From Planctomycetota bacterium (lineage in GTDB: Bacteria > Planctomycetota > Phycisphaerae > WQYP01), in assembly GCA_021799715.1 (NCBI GenBank), contig JAJYZY010000115.1, forward strand, positions 1-7,642: a stretch of 7,642 bases of DNA. The letters are read 5' to 3'. Positions 1 through 6,131 of this stretch are shown piece after piece; positions within the stretch are counted from its first letter, which is position 1, and every line of letters begins with the position of its first letter. The notes beneath the pieces are model-generated. The model was not told the DNA's origin. It saw only the letters and a program-made list of their open reading frames with translations, and ran no database searches. A program made the translations under genes and the position numbers.

Positions 1-321
1 CCGCGCCGCCAGGCGCGGGGCCAGAAAGCGCACGCCGCCGTCATGATTACTGCCATCCCCCCAGCCGCCGCCATGAATTAAGAGAACCGCCGGATGCGGC
101 CCCGGCGAATCAGGCACAAATAGCCTTCCGTCGCGGATCAAATCCGCGGGATGCACATAAGACACATGATCGAACACTTTGTAAGTACGCTGCCGCCCGG
201 CTGCCGCGGCGGCGCAAGCTTTCCGGCCGCAAAAGCACCCGGTTAATGCTAAAATCAATAGCGGCGTTAAACCGGCGATAAAATTGAGTTTCCCGCAGGG
301 CCGTGGTCGGTCAAAGATCAT
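1..321 (-). CDS. Lipoprotein alpha/beta hydrolase (esterase-like), N-terminal 107 residues, cut by window edge
   Basis: Reading leftwards from the ATG at 321-319, an open frame runs to the window edge, so only the N-terminus is present. Residues 1-29 look like a lipoprotein signal: basic residues (R5, R7, K11), a hydrophobic run FIAGLTPLLILAL, then the lipobox L-T-G-C with C29 as predicted lipidation site. Residues 77-91 read PAVLLIHGGGWGDGS; the HGGGW at 83-87 is the classic oxyanion-hole motif of the hormone-sensitive-lipase/carboxylesterase branch of alpha/beta hydrolases. The nucleophile Ser and catalytic Asp/His lie beyond the window. The start is the first possible one, since an in-frame TAA lies at 363-361. 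No strong ribosome-binding site is visible. The likely role is an envelope-anchored esterase or peptidase; the substrate is unknown. It is divergent from the glycosyltransferase-like gene. Confidence 0.75.
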   Translation of the reverse strand, partial: MIFDRPRPCGKLNFIAGLTPLLILALTGCFCGRKACAAAAAGRQRTYKVFDHVSYVHPADLIRDGRLFVPDSPGPHPAVLLIHGGGWGDGSNHDGGVRFLAPRLAAR

Positions 322-359
322 ACGATTTTCCCGGCAACCGATGTTACAATTGCGGAGGG

Positions 360-387
360 TTTACAAAACCGCCCTCGTGTCAATAAT
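360..387 (+). promoter_or_regulatory. Candidate sigma70-type promoter for the 430-1107 gene
   Basis: TTTACA at 360-365 (5/6 match to the -35 consensus) and AATAAT at 382-387 (5/6 match to the -10) are separated by 16 bp. Transcription would start near 394, giving a leader of about 36 nt before the proposed TTG start at 430. Spacing and position fit, but this is a consensus match by eye in an unknown phylum. Confidence 0.35.
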
Positions 388-410
388 AGCACGCATACCG
401 CATTGGACAA
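383..410 (-). promoter_or_regulatory. Candidate divergent promoter for the lipoprotein hydrolase
   Basis: On the minus strand, TTGTCC (410-405, 4/6 match to -35) is followed after 16 bp by TATTAT (388-383, 5/6 match to -10). Its -10 overlaps the plus-strand -10 candidate, so the same AT-rich patch could serve both directions. The leader to the ATG at 321 would be about 55 nt. Weak -35; low confidence. Confidence 0.25.
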
Positions 411-429
411 CAAGAAAAAGGAAATCAAT

Positions 430-1107
430 TTGCGGGCGATGTTCATTACCCTCCGGCCCATTGCGGCGTCCGCGGCGGAGGCTACGTTCACGACTCCGGC
501 CCAACAAGCCGCTTTGCGCCTTGCGGAGCATGGGGTTGACGTGCATGTGGTGGAACTGCGGGCAATTCAACCGCGCCAACGCCGAGCGCTGCGCCTTGCC
601 GGCCCGGCAACACAATCATCGGCCATATCCGACGATTCCGCGCTGGTGACACATGCTTTACGCTGGCCGGTACTCTCACGCGGCCACCGGCAAGCAACCG
701 AAGCATTCTGGCCGGGGGCCGGATTTGCCTTCCCGTTTATTTGCTCCACACTCGTGGACATGTTACATGCCCATGGCAGTGACATCCTGCTGGCCGAAGA
801 TATGCTTTTTACCGGCTATGTTGCCTGGAGATTGCGCGAAATCACCGGAATTCCATACGTGATTGCGTGCGGCCAGAACGACATGGCGGCACTGGAAAAT
901 CCCAAAACCGCGCAGCACGCTTTGCGCGAGGCAATCGGTCGCGATGCACAATGCATAATTGGCCGGCGTGTCAGTTCGGCCCAGCCCCGGTCACAGGATT
1001 GGCAAATCCGGTTTCGTTTTCTGGAAAATGGGGAATTATCCGGGCCACAGCTCAAGGAATTGCTGGAGCAGGCCGTGCAACAATCAAGTTCCGGTTTTGA
1101 CTGGTAG
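430..1107 (+). CDS. GT4-like glycosyltransferase N-terminal domain protein (225 aa, no C-terminal donor domain)
   Basis: Tentative assignment. The order of elements resembles the acceptor-side Rossmann half of GT-B family 4 glycosyltransferases. There is a first strand (RAMFITLRPI), a helix plus strand (AALRLAEHGVDVHVVEL), a long loop, then HAHGSDILLAEDML at residues 113-126, a helix, and GIPYVIACGQND at 140-151. The last part reads ALREAIGRDAQCIIGRRV. Family members then continue with a second Rossmann domain carrying the E-x7-E donor site; here the protein stops after a helical tail ending GFDW. A full GT4 enzyme is usually 350-400 aa, so this is either a truncated gene or a stand-alone half. 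Start: TTG at 430 has AAGGA at 418-422 with a 7-nt gap; ATG at 439 and TTG at 403 are alternatives in the same frame. It is followed by a 92-bp gap and is not tightly coupled to the next gene. Confidence 0.5.
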   Translation: MRAMFITLRPIAASAAEATFTTPAQQAALRLAEHGVDVHVVELRAIQPRQRRALRLAGPATQSSAISDDSALVTHALRWPVLSRGHRQATEAFWPGAGFAFPFICSTLVDMLHAHGSDILLAEDMLFTGYVAWRLREITGIPYVIACGQNDMAALENPKTAQHALREAIGRDAQCIIGRRVSSAQPRSQDWQIRFRFLENGELSGPQLKELLEQAVQQSSSGFDW

Positions 1108-1153
1108 CCGTCATGATGCGTGTTGCCCGCTAAAACAGTAAAATGCTCAAACG

Positions 1154-1182
1154 CTGTGGTGCTGATCCGCGGCGGACCACAG
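1154..1182 (+). promoter_or_regulatory. Inverted repeat in the leader of the ThuA-Gfo fusion gene
   Basis: CTGTGGT (1154-1160) and ACCACAG (1176-1182) are perfect complements, separated by 15 nt. The right arm abuts the purine-rich GGCGGAG at 1182-1188, which is the best Shine-Dalgarno candidate for the ATG at 1200 (11-nt gap). It could be an operator for a dimeric regulator (arm centres are 22 bp apart, about two helical turns) or an RNA hairpin affecting ribosome access. There is no following T-run, so a terminator for the upstream gene is unlikely. Confidence 0.4.
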
Positions 1183-1199
1183 GCGGAGTATGAAAAGTA

Positions 1200-2831
1200 A
1201 TGCCCCAGCAGCAGATTTTGATTATCACCGGCGGAATGTACCACGATTTTCCGGCAATGGCGACATTCCTTCAATCGTTGCTGGCTGCGCACGGCTTTCA
1301 AGCCCATGCCACGGAAGACCGTGATGCGCTGATCGGCCTGCCCGGAAGTCCGTACGCCGCCATTGTGGTCTGCACCCAGGGGGGACACCTGACGCCCCAG
1401 CAGGAATCAGGGCTGCTGACATTTGTAAAATCCGGCGGCGGATTTGTCGGCGTGCATGGAGCCAGCGCAAGCTGGAAGGAAAATCCCGGGTACATTGACA
1501 TGCTGGGCTGCAGATTCATCCGCCATGGCCCGGAAGTGGAATTTGACATTGAACATACCGGGGCGAAACACCCTATTGTCCGGCATATACCGACATTTCA
1601 GGCGGACACCGAATTGTATGAGCTGGAAATTAAAAACACTGATTTTACGCCCCTGCTGCATGCACAATGGCGCGGCAAGTTTGAACCCATTGCTTATATT
1701 CGTCCCTACGGCAAGGGCCGCGTGTTCTATTTTTCCGTCGGACATGATGTGGGCGACATGCAGGACCCAAACTGGCAAACCGTGCTGATGCGCGGCTTAC
1801 GCTGGAGCATGGGGTTTGTGGAACGCGCGGCTTTGAAAGTCGGCGTGATCGGCTATGGCGGCGCGTTTAACATGGGCCGCCATCATCTTAACGAAATGAA
1901 AAACGCGGGCTTTATTCCCGTGGCGGCCTGTGATATTGATCCGGCCCGTTGTCGCGCGGCGGAGGCGGAATTTCCGGGAATTCAAAGCTACACCTCCATG
2001 GATGCCATGCTGCGGAAAACCGACGCGGAACTCCTGACGGTTATTCTTCCGCACAACGCGCATGCGGCTGCGGCGGTGGAAGTGCTTAACAGCGGGCGAC
2101 ACTGCATTGTCGAAAAGCCCATGGCCATCAGTTCGGATGAGGTTTTCGCGATGATCGGTAGCGCGGAAAAAAATCAGCGATTGTTAAGTGTGTATCATAA
2201 CCGGCGGTGGGATGGGGATTTTCTGGCCGTGGAGGAGTTGGTCCGTCAACGCAAGGTACTGGGCGAATTATTTAAAATTGAAACCGGCATGAGTCACTTC
2301 GCATCGCCGGGTAGCTGGTGGCGGTCCAGCCGGGATATTTCCGGCGGGTTGCAGTATGACTGGGGCGCGCATCTGCTTTACTGGGCTTTGGCACTGATGG
2401 ACGGGCCGATCGAATCGGTCATGGCCGCCACGCAGAAGCGGCTCTGGCATCATGTCAGCAATGAAGATCATATTGAGGCGCATATACGTTTCAAAAATCG
2501 CGGCACCGTCGATTTTGAAATATCCAGCATTGCCGCAATGCCGCGTCCGCGCTGGCGCATTTTGGGCACGCGCGGCGCAATTGTGGATCATTGGGGTGAT
2601 AGCGCGTTTCAATTGGCGTTGCATCAACGCGGAATATCCGGCGAACCGCAGCGCATCAAATACTTTCCAAGCCAGGGCCACCGATACTACCAGAATATTG
2701 CCGATCATCTTGGATTGGACGACCCGCTGGAAATCACCGCGCACAAGGCGGGCCGCGTGATTCATGTTCTGCATGCCATGGACAAATCCGCGCTAAGCGG
2801 AAAGCCCGAATCCGTCGTCGGGGAGGGCTGA
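1200..2831 (+). CDS. ThuA domain / Gfo-Idh-MocA NAD(P)-dependent oxidoreductase fusion protein
   Basis: A 543-aa two-domain protein. Residues 4-205 form a ThuA (class I glutamine-amidotransferase-like fold) domain: ILIITGGMYHDF near the start, GGGFVGVHGASASW at 79-92, and GKGRVFYFSVGHD at 171-183. Residues 212-535 form a Gfo/Idh/MocA dehydrogenase: the nucleotide-binding turn GVIGYGGAFNMG at 215-226, acidic D245 ending beta-2, EKP at 305-307 with the family's active-site lysine K306, and GGLQYDWGAH at 382-391 supplying D387 and H391 where catalytic Asp/His usually sit. Known: in rhizobia, ThuA and ThuB (a Gfo/Idh/MocA protein) are separate neighbours that oxidise trehalose-type disaccharides to 3-keto sugars. 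Inferred: this chain performs a comparable cytoplasmic sugar oxidation; the sugar is unknown. No signal peptide is seen. It ends 6 bp before lptF. Confidence 0.92.
   Translation: MPQQQILIITGGMYHDFPAMATFLQSLLAAHGFQAHATEDRDALIGLPGSPYAAIVVCTQGGHLTPQQESGLLTFVKSGGGFVGVHGASASWKENPGYIDMLGCRFIRHGPEVEFDIEHTGAKHPIVRHIPTFQADTELYELEIKNTDFTPLLHAQWRGKFEPIAYIRPYGKGRVFYFSVGHDVGDMQDPNWQTVLMRGLRWSMGFVERAALKVGVIGYGGAFNMGRHHLNEMKNAGFIPVAACDIDPARCRAAEAEFPGIQSYTSMDAMLRKTDAELLTVILPHNAHAAAAVEVLNSGRHCIVEKPMAISSDEVFAMIGSAEKNQRLLSVYHNRRWDGDFLAVEELVRQRKVLGELFKIETGMSHFASPGSWWRSSRDISGGLQYDWGAHLLYWALALMDGPIESVMAATQKRLWHHVSNEDHIEAHIRFKNRGTVDFEISSIAAMPRPRWRILGTRGAIVDHWGDSAFQLALHQRGISGEPQRIKYFPSQGHRYYQNIADHLGLDDPLEITAHKAGRVIHVLHAMDKSALSGKPESVVGEG
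2821..2827 (+). promoter_or_regulatory. Shine-Dalgarno of lptF inside the end of the preceding gene
   Basis: GGGAGGG lies just before the TGA of the ThuA-Gfo gene (2829-2831) and 10 nt upstream of the ATG at 2838. This supports that start and suggests that lptF translation is coupled to the upstream gene. Confidence 0.6.
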
Positions 2832-2837
2832 CCGGCC

Positions 2838-4508
2838 ATGGGTAAAACCCTGCATTGGTATATTCTTCGCGAACTGTTGCGTATGTTCATGCTCACAAGT
2901 TCAGTCCTGACGACCATTCTGGCGTTTGGCGGCACATTCCGCCCGTTGACCAAGGAAGGTTTGACGCTGCTGCAATTGCTGCGGGTACTGACCGACCTGA
3001 TGCCCGCGATGCTGGCTTATTCCATTCCGCTGGCGGCACTTTTCGCGGCCGTGCTCGTGTACTGGCGGCTGGCCACGGATAATGAATTAACCGGTGCCCG
3101 GGCCAGCGGCGTAAGTTACCTGTCGCTGGTCATGCCGGCGGTGCTTCTGGGCCTGGCGGTGGGAATGGTGGACATGGCATTTGTGGGATACGTTGTGCCG
3201 CGATTTCTGCAAAAAACATCGCAGGTGGTGCAGATGGATGCGGCATCCATGCTGCTGCATAATGTCGATCAACGGCAGCCGTTCAATCTGCAAAACAAGT
3301 TCGTCATTTATGCCAACCGCGCCTATCGCGTGCCCACCAGCGCCAATGACCAGCCGCCGCCCGGCGTTACCCGCAAGATTATTCAGTTACGCGGCCTGGC
3401 GGCCATGCCACTGCAAAACGGACAACCTTCCTCCATTATTATCGCCCGGGCGGCCAATGTCATTATTGATACCAATCGGGCGTTGAATCAGGTCAGTGTG
3501 GGCGTGCAATTGGCCAACGGCACAGCCTTTAATCCCAACAGCCTGCAACAGATTCGCGGCACAATCCACTATTTACCACCGGACGGCAAGCCCGAACCCA
3601 TCGGGTCGCTGCTGGACAGCAAACCCAAATTTCTTGATCTGTTCCGCCTCGCCAAGCTCAATGCCGACCCTTTGCTTTTACCCCGCATCGCCCGCAATTT
3701 TAAAACCCTCATGGGTGAACTGCAGGTACAGAGCATTTCCAAATGGTATATGGGCCAATTTCAGAATTTTCATACCGTGACATTCGCGCGAAAGCACGGT
3801 GCAGCCATCGTCCATGGACCGGCGGCAACACTTACCGGCAGGCACGGAAATCTGCTGCTGACATCAGCCGGCGGAATTCCGGTGGAGGTGCAGGTTGTAC
3901 ACCACGGGCGCGTGACACATATTTACCGCGCCAATCAGGGGGAACTGTTTGTGTCCAAGCCGGATTCACTGCAGGCAACCGGGATGCGCAGCGCCAAGGC
4001 CGGGTATGAGGCGGTTCTGAAACTTACCGGCGATGTGAAGGAGAAAAATATCGGCCTGGACCGCGGATTCCATGCCGGCCCGCCATTAATTATCATTTCG
4101 TCAATTTATCCGAAAGTGCCCGACTCCGGCACACCCGCCATTCCACCGGCGGGCAAAGCCTCGCCCATTGTGGCGCAACTCATTGCCAATATCCACCATC
4201 AGGAGAACCGCCTCCGCCGGCAAATCCTGTCGGAATTTCAGAGCCGCGCCTCGTTCGCATTCTCCTGCATCGTGCTGGTGATTCTTGGAACCGCACTGGG
4301 TATTATGCTGCAGGGACGCAATCCTCTGGCGGTGTTTGTCATTGGTGTTGTACCGGCGATGATCCTGGTGCTGCTGATCAACACCGGTCGCGAAATGATT
4401 GCGCGGACACCGAATTCCGATATTCCCGGAACGGTGGTAATCTGGGCGGGCAACGCCATTATTCTTATATTGAATGTCGTGATATATTCCCGGCTCTTGA
4501 AGCGATAA
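2838..4508 (+). CDS. lptF: LptF-type LPS export permease (YjgP/YjgQ family) with enlarged periplasmic region
   Basis: Predicted inner-membrane subunit of the LptB2FG-C transporter that pulls lipopolysaccharide from the inner membrane into the periplasmic bridge. The family layout is clear: three N-terminal membrane segments (about 13-31, 55-77, 93-120), the cytoplasmic-loop motif NELTGARASGVS at 82-93, a large periplasmic domain, then EFQSRASFAFSC leading into three C-terminal segments (about 470-489, 497-516, 530-551). The protein is 556 aa, whereas the E. coli LptF is about 366; the excess lies between segments 3 and 4 (about 121-469). Residues 150-300 could be the usual beta-jellyroll and 315-405 a second beta-rich unit ending YEAVLKLTGDV. 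The F versus G assignment rests on gene order and is less certain than the family. It sits 6 bp after the ThuA-Gfo gene and 12 bp before lptG, so probably one operon. Confidence 0.88.
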   Translation: MGKTLHWYILRELLRMFMLTSSVLTTILAFGGTFRPLTKEGLTLLQLLRVLTDLMPAMLAYSIPLAALFAAVLVYWRLATDNELTGARASGVSYLSLVMPAVLLGLAVGMVDMAFVGYVVPRFLQKTSQVVQMDAASMLLHNVDQRQPFNLQNKFVIYANRAYRVPTSANDQPPPGVTRKIIQLRGLAAMPLQNGQPSSIIIARAANVIIDTNRALNQVSVGVQLANGTAFNPNSLQQIRGTIHYLPPDGKPEPIGSLLDSKPKFLDLFRLAKLNADPLLLPRIARNFKTLMGELQVQSISKWYMGQFQNFHTVTFARKHGAAIVHGPAATLTGRHGNLLLTSAGGIPVEVQVVHHGRVTHIYRANQGELFVSKPDSLQATGMRSAKAGYEAVLKLTGDVKEKNIGLDRGFHAGPPLIIISSIYPKVPDSGTPAIPPAGKASPIVAQLIANIHHQENRLRRQILSEFQSRASFAFSCIVLVILGTALGIMLQGRNPLAVFVIGVVPAMILVLLINTGREMIARTPNSDIPGTVVIWAGNAIILILNVVIYSRLLKR

Positions 4509-4520
4509 ACTGGAACAGGC

Positions 4521-5651
4521 ATGAAAATCCTTGATCGATACGTCATCCGCAATTACCTGATCAACTGCCTGCTGGCCTTGGGGGTGATGATCGGCATGTA
4601 CATCCTGCTGGATGTCATTGTCAATTTTAATCTTTTCACCAGAGGCCACGCCTATCGCCACGCCACCGCGTTTCAGGCCTTCTGGGGGTTGTTGCGTGAA
4701 ATAACAACGTTTTATCTCTATCGCACACTGGTGATTTTCGCCATGATCTCCGGCATTATCCCGCTGCTTGCCGCCGGGTTTACCATGGTGCGCATGACAC
4801 GCAACCGCGAGCTTATCGCCCTTCTGGCCAGCGGCGTATCATTGTATCGGGTGGCGGCCCCGATCATCCTCTGCGCTGTGGGCTTCAACATTCTCGTGGT
4901 GGTGGATCAGGAAGTGCTCATGCCGGCAAACATCAACAAGCTGCTGCGCAAACACGGGCATGTCTCCACTTCATTTGTGGACAAGGTGCCGATTTATTTC
5001 ATCCCGGAAAGCGATAATTCCCTGGTGCTGGCTTCCGACTATAACGCGAAAACCAAAACCATGCGGAATGTCCGCATTATTCAACGCAACCGTCTGGGTG
5101 AGGCCAAGGCCATGATTCTGGCCAGAAAGGCGGTCTGGAAAAATGACATCGGCGAAGGGCCGGTATCCGGCGGCTGGCGCATGTATGATGTGGTGCAGAT
5201 CAATGCGGCCAAAGCCGCCAATCCCCATGACCGCCCCGAACCCATCAAGGAAATGACCTATCAAACCCCAGTAACGCCGGGGCAGTTGAATCTGATATTT
5301 CAAAAAAGGGAGGTGGAATATCTTTCCACCGCGCAGATCGACAAACTGATTCTTTACAGCACGCCCGCCACGCGCGTAGCGCTGGAAAAAATCATGTATA
5401 CCCGCATCACCCAGTTGATTATGAACATGATCATGCTGTTAATCGGCATTCCATTTCTTCTGGCGCGGGAACCCAACAAACTGGTGACCAATATGCTCTG
5501 GTGCAGCGCCATCAGTGCCGGATGTTTCATTGCCACGTTCGTATTTTTTCAACTCGCCGGTTCGGGACTTTCACCCTTCGCCGGCGCATGGCTGCCGGTG
5601 GTGATTTTCGGCCCACTGGCGATTGTCATGCTGGATATGGTCAAAACGTGA
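4521..5651 (+). CDS. lptG: LptG-type LPS export permease (YjgP/YjgQ family)
   Basis: Second permease half of the LPS transporter, partner of the preceding gene; 376 aa, close to the usual family size of about 360. It opens with the family phrase ILDRYVIRNYL and has membrane segments near 12-36, 65-90 and 107-128. The loop NRELIALLASGVS at 95-107 carries the conserved Glu and A-S-G-V-S expected to contact LptB. The periplasmic beta-domain (about 135-290) includes ARKAVW at 201-206 and GWRMYDV. The closing half starts EKIMYTRITQLIMNMIML and has segments near 295-314, 324-345 and 354-372. The start ATG is 12 bp after the lptF stop, with only a weak GGA/AGG signal ahead (4512-4519), consistent with translational coupling. 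The C-terminus converges on gcvH, with only 4 bp between the stops. No lptA, lptB or lptC is seen in the window. Confidence 0.9.
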   Translation: MKILDRYVIRNYLINCLLALGVMIGMYILLDVIVNFNLFTRGHAYRHATAFQAFWGLLREITTFYLYRTLVIFAMISGIIPLLAAGFTMVRMTRNRELIALLASGVSLYRVAAPIILCAVGFNILVVVDQEVLMPANINKLLRKHGHVSTSFVDKVPIYFIPESDNSLVLASDYNAKTKTMRNVRIIQRNRLGEAKAMILARKAVWKNDIGEGPVSGGWRMYDVVQINAAKAANPHDRPEPIKEMTYQTPVTPGQLNLIFQKREVEYLSTAQIDKLILYSTPATRVALEKIMYTRITQLIMNMIMLLIGIPFLLAREPNKLVTNMLWCSAISAGCFIATFVFFQLAGSGLSPFAGAWLPVVIFGPLAIVMLDMVKT

Positions 5652-5660
5652 TGCCTCACG
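5647..5660. terminator. Small symmetric hairpin spanning both stop codons at the lptG/gcvH junction
   Basis: CGTGA (5647-5651), a TGCC loop, then TCACG (5656-5660) form a perfect 5-bp inverted repeat. The lptG stop TGA is the end of the left arm and the gcvH stop (minus strand, 5658-5656) is in the right arm. Read leftwards from gcvH, the hairpin is followed directly by TTTT, so a weak intrinsic terminator for gcvH is possible. In the lptG direction there is no T-run. The stem is short, so function is uncertain. Confidence 0.3.
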
Positions 5661-6033
5661 CAATGTTATGCACTTTGTCATATTGCTGCGCGGTCATGTG
5701 CCCGTGCGGCTCAACCGTGGTTTTAAGCTTGACCAGCCATCCTTTGCCGTAGGGGTCCTCATTGACCAGCGACGGATTTTTTTTCAGTTCGTCATTGACG
5801 GCGACAATTTCCCCCGCCACCGGCGCATACAACTCACTGGTGGCTTTAACAGATTCAATTTCGCCGAATGTCCCGCCGGAATCCACTTTGCGACCAATGA
5901 CCGGCAAATCAACAAATGTGACATCCGAAAGTTCATCCACGGCAAATCGGGTAATGCCGATGGTGAGAATATCCCCCTCTTTTTTCATCCATTCATGGGT
6001 TTGTGTATACAAATATTCCGCGGGCGATGGCAT
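5656..6033 (-). CDS. gcvH: Glycine cleavage system H protein (lipoyl carrier)
   Basis: A 125-aa lipoyl carrier of the glycine cleavage complex. It shuttles the aminomethyl group from the P protein (glycine decarboxylase) to the T protein, then dithiol electrons to the L protein, in the cytoplasm. Family signatures run in order: YLYTQTHEWM near the N-terminus, GITRFAVDELSDVTFVDLP, FGEIESVKATSELYAPVAGE with the lipoylated lysine K63, and the tail NPSLVNEDPYGKGWLVKLK. The start chosen is the ATG at 6033-6031, because AGGAG sits 5 nt upstream and K63 then falls where it does in normal H proteins. An ATG six codons further upstream (6051) lacks such a site. It lies 98 bp downstream of gcvT on the same strand. 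An A8 run encodes the KKN in ELKKNPSLV, but the frame is intact. Confidence 0.97.
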   Translation of the reverse strand: MPSPAEYLYTQTHEWMKKEGDILTIGITRFAVDELSDVTFVDLPVIGRKVDSGGTFGEIESVKATSELYAPVAGEIVAVNDELKKNPSLVNEDPYGKGWLVKLKTTVEPHGHMTAQQYDKVHNIA

Positions 6034-6036
6034 GGT

Positions 6037-6042
6037 AACTCC
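6037..6042 (-). promoter_or_regulatory. Shine-Dalgarno deciding the gcvH start
   Basis: The minus strand reads CAGGAGTTACCATG. AGGAG, with a 5-nt gap to the ATG at 6033, is the reason for preferring this start over the in-frame ATG at 6051. Confidence 0.7.
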
Positions 6043-6131
6043 TGAAATCATCCTTTGCCGTTCAGACAGCTCAATTAAACAGCTAGTGTAACCGAATTAT
6101 CCGGCGCGTTGAACCATATACAGCACTTTTC

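Noticed and set aside
1108..1199. Intrinsic terminator between the GT-like gene and the ThuA-Gfo gene
   Set aside because: The inverted repeat there has a 15-nt loop and is followed by a purine-rich ribosome-binding region rather than a T-run.
816..1388. 190-codon open frame on the minus strand
   Set aside because: It overlaps the GT-like gene and the conserved start of the ThuA domain, shows no recognisable family pattern, and is best explained as a GC-rich shadow frame.
4101..4661. 186-codon open frame on the minus strand across the lptF/lptG junction
   Set aside because: It is antisense to well-conserved membrane segments of both permeases; its His/Asn/Gln-rich composition is typical of a shadow.
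5301..5315. A6-G3 run followed by an SD-like AGGTGG inside lptG, resembling a programmed frameshift site
   Set aside because: The reading phase is CAA AAA AGG, which does not match the A-AAA-AAG heptamer, and the LptG family pattern continues in the same frame to the C-terminus.
5777..5784. T8 homopolymer in gcvH as a possible frameshift or assembly error
   Set aside because: The conserved residues NPSLVNEDPYGKGWL continue in frame beyond it, so the gene is intact.
6034..6051. Upstream ATG for GcvH at 6051
   Set aside because: It has no properly spaced ribosome-binding site; the ATG at 6033 does, and it gives the standard position for the lipoyl lysine.
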